Assembly (NCBI GenBank): GCA_963931865.1
Contig: OZ007506.1
Span: forward strand, 20,692,100 to 20,756,099
DNA length: 64,000 bases
Direction of reading: 5' to 3'
From: Axinella damicornis
Lineage: Eukaryota; Porifera; Demospongiae; Axinellida; Axinellidae
The first letter of the stretch is position 1, and each line of letters begins with the position of its first letter. Below, one piece after another: positions 34,884-46,500 of the stretch. Both the position numbers and the translations under genes were made by a program. The notes beneath the pieces are model-generated. The model was not told where the DNA came from and did not search any database. It worked only from the letters and a program-made list of their open reading frames with translations.

Positions 34884-37800
34884 ATGGCAGCATGCAGCAA
34901 GAGAGTGTTGTCCATTCAGAGCCATGTAGTCCACGGCTATGTTGGGAACAATGCAGCAACGTTTCCCCTGCAGGTGAGCTGGACTGCTTAACATGCAGTA
35001 GCTATGACTGAATTCAGTAGCAGAACGCTGTGGCTATTGGTCCGGCAGTAAGTACAATACTCTAGGTATAGGTACCGGAAATGCGCGCATCTAGAACCGA
35101 CCCTGGCCCTAATATACCCTAAGCCGCCTGCCGGACCAATAGCCACTTCGGTAGCCGCTAGGGAGGACTAACCGGTTTGTAGTCTCGGTAGCAGACCATT
35201 GCTACCGTACTGACTAAACCGTGTCCATTCTTTATATACAGTGAATGAACATGTTGTGACAGAGTGCTTGACATCATTCCAATGCTATGATGGTATACAT
35301 TTAGTCTCGCGTGGCCCAGACCCTTCCCGCGGCGATTAGTGGGCGGGGCGGGAGGAGGGGAGGAGGGAAGAAGGGTCTGGTGACTCTGAACAAGATGTCG
35401 TTGGCTCTGCCGGAATGCGGGTAGAGCCAATCAGATTGAAGCAGCCTGTAATTTGTGGCACGATTTCCGCTTTGAGCGCGTGACTAGATTTTATATAGTT
35501 GACATGGCCGAGATCGAGAAGATTCAAGACTGCCTCCTTAGCAGCTTCACAGCTAGGCAACACGCAGTTGATGTCCAAACAAAGCGAAGATAATTTGCGT
35601 GCGATACGGACGTCTCCATGAGTCTCCACACGGGTTCTGGAATGTCTCACTGTTAAGTCTCCTTCATATACTACTCTTCGGCAAGTCTTTGAGGCAGACG
35701 GAACAGCGCTCTTCCTTGATAGCCATGGCTCTAGCTGTGTGCTCGATTAACTACTAGTACAGTATACTTGAGGTAAGTCACGTGCAATATTACATTTACG
35801 GAAGATTATTACATTCCATTTTGCAACGGCATCTTGTTCAGAGTCACCAGACCCTTCTTCCCTCCTCCCCTCCTCCCGTCCTGCCCACTAATCGCCGCGG
35901 GAAGGGTCTGGGCCACGCGAGACTAGTATACATTATGAATACCACTTAGCTAAAATGTAGTTGGGCGAGCGTGAGCGAGCCCCACACTAGTCGTAGTTTC
36001 GCGTGCGGCACTATATGGTGCTGTACAACGTATATGTTTGTCGATCTGTCTCCCATACCGTAAATCCGGTGCGTGCAATATAATGTACGAAACATTGCGT
36101 TCATTTCCGGACTGACTATGGCGACAACGAAGACATGTCACAGATCGATTATCGTGACTTACCTACCTCTGTAGTCTGTACCTCCCCAGTGGCGACAGTA
36201 AAGACGAACACCACTGGTGGACCTACCTATTCATTGACCTCAGAGCTGTAGCTACGTGTACGTGTGCAGAGCACATGGTGTGCTGGAGCAGTGTGAAGCA
36301 TGCATAGCTAGCTATAGGTTTTGTGTTAAATACCTGCCATATCATATCGCCGCTAGACTGCTCCAGCTAGCCTCACTCTGTGTTGTGCATATGCGACAGT
36401 GTACTTTTGGTGTGATATTCTGTGACCTGAGCTGTTTCTCATGTAGTCACATTCTGATGACAGTTGTACGTAGCTAGCTACAACTGTTCCACATAGCTAA
36501 TTTCGCACATGCACTCGCTCACGCTCGCCCCACAATGTCACACATTCCACTAGTTAGCTAGTAGAGCCAAAACACTGTAGTACAAGTATTTGTGCATCCA
36601 GCTATATAGTCTTCTATACCATGTGGTGAAAAGGTGTGAATTGGTGTGAAAAGCAAGCTGATGCTCTTGATTGGGGAGGTCAGGCAAAATTTTCATATAC
36701 AGTGGAACCAGTCTAATGTGGTCACCTGGGGGCCAAAAATATTTGGCCTTATTAGACAGGTGGCTGCATTACAGAAAACCTCTCTAAAGCGGTCATGTGA
36801 AGTTTTAGTGTGATTGACCTCATTACAAAGGTTCTTGCGACACTGAACAACTTTGATTCAAGTAAGTTCCATGAAGAAGACAACATACTAAGGACTTTAA
36901 GTAATATTTAGATACCACTTTGCAGTGCATTACGGGTTTTAGTGCACGAGGGCAATCTAGTTAACGGTCGAGGGCGAGATAATGCACGAGCCGAAGGCGA
37001 GTGCATTATCCGCCCAAGACCGTTAACTAGATTGCCCGAGTGCACTAAAGCCTGTAATGCACTGCAAACTGGTATCTGAACTACTTAGTGCAACTCACCG
37101 ACCCGAGACATCCTTTGATCTTTGAAAAGTGTGCATTATCTAATAATGCACACTAAAGTGTGCATTAAGCGATTTAATGCTCCGTCATGTGATCAATTCT
37201 GAGGCGTCTGATTCGTTCAGGGTCACGTGAGTAGCACTAAGTATTGTAAAATAACTTGATTGTTTCATTTTATATGTTCAGTTTGGCACTTTCTACAATG
37301 TTAACGCATGCGCGCACGTACGCAACCCACGCACGCGCGCACTCGGTGGCCATTATTGGCAGTGTGTTATAGCGTGCTTGGGGTGGAGCAACGTGACAGC
37401 ATTACGCAGGTGACCACTATAGAAGAACAGTAAAGTATGGAGACTATGGGCTCAAATTTCGGGACTTTCCCAAGCTGACTGCAATGTGGAGGTGACCGCC
37501 TTATTCAGGTGGCCGCTAAGGCAGGTTTCACTGTATACCGAGATAGGAGCAATTATTTGTGCAAATTTACCATTATGTTTACATTACTGTCACTAGTACT
37601 GCCAAGGTCAAATTAACTCTTTCTCTCACCAAGGTTCTGGGCTATGACGTGGACGTGGTGAACTCGGTGCAGTTTTCTAACCACATAGGTATCAGCTGTA
37701 GTAGGCATGCAGGCCTGCAGTGCAGCCTTGATTCTTGTTCAATGGACTATAGGGTATAAGGAGTTCAAAGGGCAGATCCTGACCTCTGATGACCTCCACG

Positions 37801-39941
37801 AGCTCATTTCTGGACTGAGGAGCAATGGCCTCCTCCACTACACCCATCTGCTCACTGGTAAGTGGTTCTACGTAAGTTGACAAGATTATATTTACAAGAA
37901 TGAACGAACAAAGAATGCTGAATTGCAAGTTTTTGGTCATGTGACAACCATTGGTGCCCTGTATAGCTGTGCTTCCACCCAGACTCCCGTTCAGTGATTG
38001 GAGTCTGGAAAAATAGCAGGGATCACTCAGTGTCTGTGTATGCTATTTTATCTCACTTTGGGCAGGTTATGTTGGAGCAAAGTCTTTCCTTGATCAAGTC
38101 TATGACCTGGTGCTGGAGCTGAAACAAAGCAACAGAGACATCAGTTATGGTGAGCGTTGGTGCTGTTATGGGCCTTGATGGATTATGCTTTTGAGTGGCT
38201 AAAAGATAATCTATTCTAGACAAAAACTATAAGGTACATTTTTCATATACTAATTTGCTTCATGGAACTTCGCTTGTAGGTGCATGGTCTCACCCCAGAC
38301 TGCAGTGGCTACACAGTCCACATGGTCTCTCATGACTCTCGGCTAGCTAGTTCTGTGTTATGGACTAGGTCACATGTTAGGTGCCAACTGTGCATGTGTA
38401 AGGATAGGAAAAAGAACAGTCCATCAATGCCTATAATAGTCTTGCCTCAAAGAGTGGATAAATCTTTGTTCTTGTGTATATACGCAGTATGTGACCCAGT
38501 TATGGGAGACAATGGACAAATGGTAAGTATATAAGAGCTCTCTTATACTTTGTGATCCATATTGTTTCTCGTTTGTAGCATATACTGTCTTCATCATTTT
38601 CAGTACGTTTCCAGAGACTTGCTGGAGGTATACAAGGACAAGTTGATGCCAGTTTCCGACCTGATAACACCCAATCAATTTGAGGCAGAGTAAGCCTATG
38701 CAGTACTGTATAAAGCAACACACTGGTATGACTTTAGTATCTTGCTTGAAATCAGAATACTTAGTGATGTGGAGATTAAAAGTGAAGAGGATGCTATGAA
38801 GGTAATAATGTGTGTATAATTATCTTATAGAGTATCTGTGGTAAGTATATGTACATTACACTGTATCCTTCCTCTTGGGGGTATATCACAATGGTGGGCT
38901 AATGAGGGCCTGAGCCAAGTCCCTGCATGGGACTGACAGCTTAATGCCTCGTCCGATTGTTGACACTGTCATGCAGGCAATTGACCGAATGCTTTCTTCT
39001 GGGGCAAAGTCAGTGATCATCACCAGTACGGAGCTAGAAAGCACAAACGGCAAACTGGTCTTACTGGCCAAGAACAGGAATGGCAAGTTCCTCTGTCTAG
39101 TGAAATCTAAGTCACTATAGTCTCGTACTAAATGACTAGCCTCGTTCCCAGGCTCCTCCTCAGCTTTTTGTCGCATACTGTACGTTTTTTTGTACAGTAT
39201 GCAACAAAAAGCTGGGGAAGAGCCTGGAAACGAGGCTACTAAATGAGGTAGGGTTTGGCAGTACGTTGGACACATGGAAGCTGCTGATTCATTACTAGCC
39301 TCATTTCCAGGACCTGTCCATGCAGCTTTTACCACTTTACAGTACAAACGTGCAGGGATTGCTGCAGGGGGAGAGGGGGCTTGGAACTGGATGTACGCAA
39401 GTCATATAGTGGATGAAATGGTGTACTCTCCCACTGTTCAGGGGAGACAGCCAGGGTCGAGATGCCCAAGATCCCCGCACAGTTTACTGGTACAGGTGAC
39501 CTGTTCACAGCTCTCCTGCTGGCCTGGTCAGGACAGGAGGAGCTTCAGGTGTGCATGCACGACGAAGTTAAAGTCCCTCTTCTTCTTGTGACGATTGTAT
39601 GATCTTGTTGTCTTGTCTGAACACAGTGTGCGTGTGAGAAGGCTGTGTCAACCATGAACGCAGTGTTGAGAAGAACTCGGAGATACGCACTAGGTACGTC
39701 TTCTGGCCGTAATCCTGTGCTAGTGGTACTGATTTGTGGGTTACTCTTGAAGTTGAGCTTTGAACTCACGTTGCTTAGCACAGTGTCATTAGGCTGATTC
39801 CTGATTCTCTACTATATCATGTTAGGGTTATCAGGTGGTGGGAAACCAACACCAGAGCAGAATGAACTGAGACTGATACAGAGCAAGAAGGACATTGAGA
39901 CTCCTCCACCACTAGCCTCCATGTTCATTCCTGATAGCTAA
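34884..39941 (+). CDS. PDXK: Pyridoxal kinase, copy A (298 aa, 11 exons)
   Basis: PDXK phosphorylates pyridoxal, pyridoxine and pyridoxamine at the 5' hydroxyl in cytosolic vitamin B6 salvage. Exons: 34884-34973, 37634-37688, 37753-37857, 38066-38149, 38488-38522, 38604-38689, 38756-38801, 38977-39082, 39442-39548, 39627-39693, 39826-39941. Phases close to a TAA stop; human PDXK is 312 aa. Motifs: [20 protein letters not shown] near the N-terminus, [29 protein letters not shown], and [13 protein letters not shown] with the catalytic Asp. The donor after exon 8 is GC (AATG|GCAAGT), also in copy B. Intron 1 is about 2.7 kb and holds two transposons. The kinase loop around [11 protein letters not shown] is slightly shorter than in vertebrates. 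Confidence 0.95.
35302..35925. mobile_element. 624-bp TAGTCTCGCG element with perfect 9-bp TSD
   Basis: Terminal inverted repeats of about 100 bp begin TAGTCTCGCGTGGCCCAGAC and end GTCTGGGCCACGCGAGACTA. They share a GGGCGGGAGGAGGGGAGG block and end at a CAAGATG motif. The 9-bp flanks GTATACATT are identical (35293-35301 and 35926-35934). It lies in intron 1 of PDXK-A. The interior has no transposase. Long inverted repeats plus a 9-bp duplication are hallmarks of Mutator-like elements. Confidence 0.9.
35965..36528. repeat. Inverted-repeat-bounded segment (GGGCGAGCGTGAGCGAG)
   Basis: An 18-bp end motif GGCGAGCGTGAGCGAGCC near 35965 is mirrored near 36513-36528 (CTCGCTCACGCTCGCC). Part of the left portion (CCACACTAGTCGTAGTTTCG..., AATGTACGAAACATT) recurs in diverged form at about 54150-54310. 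This is probably another non-autonomous element family, and it lies in PDXK-A intron 1. Confidence 0.55.
36700..37533. mobile_element. 834-bp pogo/Tigger-like element with TA duplication
   Basis: The ends are CAGTGGAACCAGTCTAAT and ...CTAAGGCAGGTTTCACTG, with TA dinucleotides on each side (36698-36699, 37534-37535). CAGTKRAACC-type ends and a TA target are typical of pogo/Tigger mariner-superfamily elements. The interior carries a separate 166-bp palindrome (36911-37076) and no recognisable transposase. It is inserted in PDXK-A intron 1. Confidence 0.7.
36911..37076. repeat. 166-bp palindrome nested in the Tigger-like element
   Basis: The left arm GATACCACTTTGCAGTGCAT is mirrored by the right arm ending GCACTGCAAACTGGTATC. 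The inner arms include TCTAGTTAACGGTC. It looks like a foldback element inserted into, or carried by, the larger element. Confidence 0.75.
39137..39238. mobile_element. 102-bp TAGCCTCG-family element, 8/9 TSD
   Basis: The ends are TAGCCTCGTTCCCAGGCTC and GAGCCTGGAAACGAGGCTA, and the whole element is nearly self-complementary. The flanks CTAAATGAC and CTAAATGAG match at 8 of 9. It is inserted in intron 8 of PDXK-A and absent from the corresponding intron of PDXK-B, so the insertion postdates the duplication. Confidence 0.82.
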
Positions 39942-40356
39942 CGTACTATCAGTCAACTTAGGAGTCTATTATTGCAGGTAGTGCACTTGCACAGGTCGTC
40001 TTATATATTATTTATTTGTGTGTTCAGAAGATATCAATATTTTGTATATAGAGTGTATCAGAATCTAGCTGTTCGTGCAGTGAGGTTGGCGTTGGGCAGG
40101 GATTTCCTACCCTAGCTTGTGTTTTGTAGATTGCAGTGCAGAGTGTCTCTGCCTGTCCCCCTACCTTACAGAATGCATGTGGTTGTGATCTGCAAGGCAC
40201 ATGCATTTCTGCCAACCCTACCCCTAACAAGTGGAAAAGCTATTTGTTGACCGTTCTGGTGAATGATCTGTGCACCAACTACAGTCTCGTTCCCAGACCG
40301 TGGGGTCTGGGAGCGAGACTCCAATACAACGTTGAGCTGGAGGGTAGCTAGCTGCA

Positions 40357-42648
40357 ATGGCAGTTACGTGCAGCAAGAGAGTGTTGTCCATTCAGAGCCA
40401 TGTAGTCCACGGCTACGTTGGGAACAATGCAGCAACGTTTCCCCTGCAGGTGAGCTGGACTGACACTCACACTGTACTGCAAGGGGAGGTCTGACATGTT
40501 TCCTGGTGATGCTGCTACTATTAGACAGTACTATAGTAGTATATATTGCCAAGACCTCATGAAACTTTATTATAAGGAAAACCTTGATCTCTCACCAATT
40601 CAAGATTCTAGGTTATGAAGTGGACGCGGTGAACTCAGTTCAGTTTTCTAACCATACAGGTACCACTCATAATTTACGGCATGAATTGTAACACACATCC
40701 ACTGGCCGGATCCTTGATCTGTACCTTGTGATGCTGTAGAGTATAAGGAGTTCAGAGGGCAAGTGTTGACCTCTGACGACCTCCAAGAGCTCATTTCTGG
40801 ACTGAGGAGCAACGACCTCCTCCACTACACCCATCTGCTGACTGGTAAGTAAGACCCTGTGAAGCATGTTTCAGTGTGGAGTCAACAATCGATTGTTCCC
40901 TTAAAGTGTGATCCACAAAGTGATCATTGCCTTTCACTCTGAACAGGTTATGTTGCAGCGAAGTCTTTCCTTGACGGAGTATATGACCTGGTACTGGAGC
41001 TGAAGCAAAACAACAGAGATCTCACATATGGTTAGCATGTTCTTTGTATTGCTAGTACTGTTTTCACAGGCGTGGATAGATTCTAACTTGTTCTTGTGTA
41101 TACATACAGTATGTGACCCAGTTATGGGAGACAATGGACAAATGGTGCGACCTCTATGCTGTCAGGAATGATTGATGAGTTGGTGATTGATTTTGAGCGC
41201 TGTCTTCATATTTCAGTACATTTCCAGAGACTTGCTGGAGGTATACAAGGACAAGTTGATGCCAGTTTCCGACCTGATAACACCCAACCAGTTTGAGGCA
41301 GAGTAAGCCAAAAAGTGGCAACACACTGCTGTGACATTAATTAGTTACTGTCTTACTTCGTCCATCATCTTGAAATTAGGTTACTTAGTGACATGGAGAT
41401 TCACAGTGAAGAGGATGCTATGAAGGTATAAACGTGTATGCTACGTGATCAGGGTCCTTTCAGTAGCCATAGGTTGATGGTGGATACATTACCAGCATGT
41501 TATATAGTTTAACTCTTTACTAACCTTGCGGTGGGTGGTGTTTTCTGTCATGGTATATGGTCCACCAAAAGCTCGTATGAGATTTGTATACAAACAGTTT
41601 CTTATGACCAGTAAAGAGTTGATGTTCTTCACACTGTCATGCAGGCAATTGACCGAATGCTTTCTTCCGGAGCAAAGTCAGTGATCATCACCAGTACGGA
41701 GCTGGAAAGCACAAAAAGCAAACTGGTCTTACTGGCCAAGAACAGGAATGGCAAGTTGTATGTCTGGAGCAAAACTGCATGTTCTTGGTACAGTCAAACC
41801 CATGTGGTACTACTCTTGGTAACACACACCATACACTATAATACAAAACAGCCACCTGTCTGTTATGGTCTTACAAGTATAAAGTTTCACTGTAGTAAGC
41901 AATGACTTAGCATGCATCCCCATAGCTATGGGGATGCATGCTAAGTCATTGCTAGCGTACCCTCTCATAAAAGTTTTGTTACTTGCATAATGAGATCGAT
42001 ACTCTCCCACTGTTCAGGGGAGACAGCCAGGGTGGAGATGCCCAAGATCCCCGCACAGTTTACTGGTACAGGTGACCTGTTCACAGCTCTCCTGCTGGCC
42101 TGGTCAGGACAGGAGGAGCTTCAGGTGTGCATGCACGACGAAGTTAAAGTCCCTCTTCTTGTGATGATTGTATGATTTTGTTGTCTTGTCTGAACACAGT
42201 GTGCGTGTGAGAAGGCTGTGTCAACCATGAACGCAGTGTTGAGAAGGACTCAGAGATACGCACTAGGTACGTCTTCTGGCTATAACCCTGTGCTGCTAAT
42301 GGTATACTGATTTGTCAGTTATTTAGCTTTGTATGCCACCGCATAGCCTCATCATTTAATCCTGTGGTAATGTATGGTACTGATTTGCGGGTTACTAATT
42401 AGCTCCAGAAGCTTGCTTAGTCACTTCTTTACAGTTGCTCGGTACATTGTCACTATCTAAGATTGCTTACAGTCTATTTTGGAGTTCACAATCCTGATTC
42501 CTGCTCTATACCTTTGCACGTCCGTGTGTTAGGGTTATCTGGGGGTGAGGAGCCAACACCAGAGCAGAATGAACTGAGACTGATACAGAGCAAGAAGGAC
42601 ATTGAGACTCCTCCACCACTAGCCTCCATGTTCATCCCTGATAGCTAA
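40357..42648 (+). CDS. PDXK: Pyridoxal kinase, copy B (299 aa, 11 exons)
   Basis: A tandem paralog of PDXK-A starting about 415 bp after its stop. Exons: 40357-40449, 40605-40659, 40740-40844, 40947-41030, 41110-41144, 41217-41302, 41380-41425, 41645-41750, 42018-42124, 42200-42266, 42533-42648. Exons 2-11 have the same lengths as in copy A. The start context is [15 protein letters not shown]. Copy B has NHTEYKEF where copy A has NHIGYKEF and vertebrates have NHTGY; I-L-S in copy A is L-L-S here, closer to vertebrates. The catalytic [13 protein letters not shown] is kept. Exon 8 again ends at a GC donor. Intron 1 is short (about 155 bp). Both copies look intact. Confidence 0.95.
41898..41953. 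repeat. Perfect 56-bp palindrome
   Basis: AGCAATGACTTAGCATGCAT begins an arm that is mirrored exactly around ATAGCTAT, with no loop. It lies in intron 8 of PDXK-B. It could be a minimal foldback element. No target-site duplication was seen. Confidence 0.9.
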
Positions 42649-43549
42649 CTATGTTATGGCAGCTAGTGCAGTTATTAATATTTGCAGAGAGCAGTGTTTG
42701 TGTTTGTACATACATGTATATGAAAGTGAATGGTACAGGATGTGACTAATGTTGCAGTCTCTGTCCAGCTAGGCAGTCTATAGCATTCTCTGTCATCTCT
42801 GCTTCACATTTATTTCGAATGGGTCTTCTGCTGATGGCAGCATCTGATGTGTATCTGAAGAAAGATATTTTGATGCTCACTTCCAGGTAAGAGATTTGAA
42901 GATGCTAATTCAGATATGCATTGCATGTCAACTGCATAGTGGCCTCATTCCCAGACCTGGGGATATGAAATATACACCGAACTGCATGCATACGTATGCA
43001 TGCCTTGGGGCAATTCCAAAGGGTATACCACGAGATGGATAAGCCTATAATTCCTTCTGTATCCCAAAAAGCAGGCAAGGTGCTGGGGAGGGAAATTGGG
43101 ATTATATTGGAAGTGTGACATAGGCAATGATTTTGGTTGCTCAATACTTAGGTACCTGATTCTATATCACACGAGAACATTTTGGTGTAACTGACTGTGA
43201 GACCACCATTGGCTATAGAATGAAGTGTGCTTACTGTCAGAGAAGGCACTGGATGCGGAGAGGTACCAGTCTGTGATGTACCTGTGGAGCAGAGGTGTTG
43301 CCACTTAAAGTTGATGAGTGTGATTATCCTCTGGAGGGGGTTGATGTTTCTACCAAGTCAAGAAGAATCGGCATACATTGTCTTGAGGAGGCATACAGCA
43401 CCCCACCCGGTGGACACACCCCTAAAATTGTTAGTGGGTCAGTCGCTTACTTCAACTCGATACTGAATACGCAATTGCAATAAGCATTATACTGTTTCCG
43501 CTAAGCCCCCCACCCCCCCAAAATGGATCACAACTGCATGACAGCTTCC
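42649..43549. other. Intergenic between PDXK-B and MFI
   Basis: The region lies between two convergent genes and should hold both 3' UTRs. Open frames here show no recognisable similarity. A missing terminal MFI exon could lie here, but I could not find one. Confidence 0.5.
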
Positions 43550-46500
43550 TTACTCCTCATAGTTGAGTGCATTGGTCCACTGCAGCAACTCGTCCACGTC
43601 TCCCTCCTCCACCACCCCAGGCCCATGAGTGTCCGTCAACTCCACCAGTTCGTCTGCAGCCACGTTCACTGCTGAGGTGGTTGTCTCTCCCAGATCCTGG
43701 CGAGCCTGCAACACACCTTCACTATACCTGGAGAAGGGGAAGATTGCCCACTCAATTCATTCCCATCTTGGTATCATGCAACCATTATAGCACTAGCTGT
43801 CTCCCTGCCTCACATTTTCTTCAGCCACTCGATCTTGCGGTGCTTTCTCCTCTTCTCCATCTCCTCCTTTCTCTGGACCTACATTCATCAGCAGCAGAGA
43901 AACAGAGTAATTTTGGAGGTAAATTTCAAGCTTCTTGACTTACTTTTGAGTGGTGAAAGTCTTGCTTCTTGGAAGCTGTTTCAGTTGTGACGGGGTCTTG
44001 TAGAGGACCCAGGAAGAGCTGACAGAAAAGAAAATGTGTTCCCACTTGTGAATGAAGAAACATGCCTGGTTGCTCAAGCCAGTGTAAAATCAGGATTCTG
44101 TGCGGAAGGAGAGAGCCTTAGAAAGAGGCTAACAGGGGCCTGGGAACGAGGCTAACAGGAGCCTTGGAATGAGTCTAGACAGCCTAGAAAACAGAAGCCT
44201 GGGACTGAGGCTAGACAGGGCCTTGGAATGAGCCTTGATTAGACAACAGCATACTCAGTTCCCAGTAATGCCATAGTCATGATGCCTAGCACAAAGATTC
44301 ACAAGGATATGAATGTCACATCATGGCCAGCTACAGATATACTGCCTTCAGAAAATGCATACTGCGGAGCACTTACTCTGTCCGAGACCAGCCTCCAGCC
44401 GTTGTTTTCCCATCTTCTGTACCAGTTCCCCCTGTCTGCAGGTGGTACGAACAGACCACCAACTGAGATCATCCAGTTGTAGGCTAAGAGTTGCTAGCTG
44501 TTCTCTTCTAGACTGGCAACCCAGGTGTTGTATGTTAATGGCATCTCAACAGAATTGGATCTAGACAGACAAGCCCTGGCCTCATTCCCATACTGCAAGT
44601 GAAACAGCCCGGGAATGAAGCTAAGCAAACAGTTCTCAAATCCCACCCACATTCCATTCCCAGGCAAGCTGTACTGCAAGTGAAACAACCTGGAAATGAG
44701 GCTAAACAAAAATCCTAGATTTGTTCCGATCCATGCCATTTCAGTATTCCCGGGAGAGCCTGGGAATGAGACTATTCAGATCCAGTGTGCATGCATGTAT
44801 AGAATGTGGCCTCATCTCCAGACTGGAGTGGCCTGGACAGGAAGCTGGTATGAGCGTACCATCTCCAATGCTCCTGGGGTCCTTGTTGTGTATGTCTCTG
44901 CCCAGCCGGCTTCGGTGGCTCATTGCGGTGTAGTCTCGAGGACTGCAGGCACACAGGTCCACAACAGGACGGTGCGTGAACACCTTGTAGTAGATGTTGG
45001 GAGGAAACCTTGCCTGCAACGATCAACATGGGGAGAATAGGTCTCTACGATCACACTCACCCAACACAGTCACACATTCACACATACACCCAACACACAC
45101 ACACACTCACCTAGCACACTCACACATGCCCACTCACACATGCTCACCCACTCACACATGCTCACCCACTCACACATACTCACCCACTCACACATGCTCA
45201 CCCACTCACACATACTCACCCACTCACACATGCTCACCCACTCACACATGCTCACCCACTCACCTAGCACACTCACACACACTCCCTCACTCACCCACTC
45301 ACCTAGCATACTCACACATGCTCCCTCACTCACACACGCTCCCTCACTCACCCACTCACCTAGCATACTCACACATGCTCACCCACTCACACATGCTCAC
45401 CCACTCACCTAGCACACTCACACATGCTCACCCACTCACCTAGCATACTCACACATGCTCACCCACTCACACATGCTCACCCACTCACCTAGCACACTCA
45501 CACATGCTCTCTCACTCACCTAGCACACATGCTCCCTCACTCATCACTAGGGACAGGCCCATTATTCTAAAAAAAGTCCCTATTATTCTATTCCTTAATT
45601 CCCCCGTTTTATCCTATTATTCCTGAATTTCCCCCTATTATTCCCACAAATATTCTACTTCAATTAACAGAATTTTACAAACATTTCCGCTTTTGGGCTA
45701 AGTTTGACAAACTCAGACGACTTTCAGACTCTCCACTCACTCCAGTTAGATCACTCATCGCACAGGTCTCGCCACTAGACTCTGGCTAAGGCTCAGTGAT
45801 ACTAGTACTACCTCAGGCTGCCATTTTAGTACTGATGATCATGCGCACGCGGTTAATGACATGACGCAATGACATCATTGCAATGCAATTCGTGCCTATT
45901 ATTCTCGCATTATTCCCATTCCAAAATTTCCCCTATTATTCCAAAAGAAATTCCCGCATAATGGGCCTGTCCCTACTCATCACCTAGAACCTCACACATC
46001 CTCCCTCACTCACCCCTCCTAGTCTGAAGCGAACGTGTGCACCAGCAGCCTTGTCCATGAGCTTGGCCTGAAAACAGAAGACAGAAGCTCAAACCAATAC
46101 CCAGCTCCACCTGGTCACTAGTCAAGACACAAACCTGGCACACAAGCCCCAAAGCTGCCATAGACGGGCAGTATAAACAGATCCATGGATTAGGTAAGTA
46201 GTTAAGGTACCCATGTTATCTACATGTAGGTACTAGGCTTTGATGTTCTCACTCACCTCAGCTGGGTTGATACACCTCAGCATAAGGGCTGGGTCTCCCC
46301 TTCCTTGGAAGTTGATCAAGTCCCTGTAGAACCTATATATCTTCACGTCCTGGAATAAGATAAATGTGTGGAACAGTAAACAGCAAAGCCTCTCTCTCTC
46401 TCACTGTCTGCCTTTTGGATAGCAATACAATAGTTGGAGACTTGCTGCAGTACTGAACAACTGTGTCATCATGTACCTGTCTCCAGTTTTGGTCAGTTGC

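Noticed and set aside
44130..44770. Additional TAGCCTCG elements in MFI introns
   Set aside because: Many GCCTGGGAAYGAGGCTA-like pieces are present but too degenerate and overlapping to define ends or duplications.
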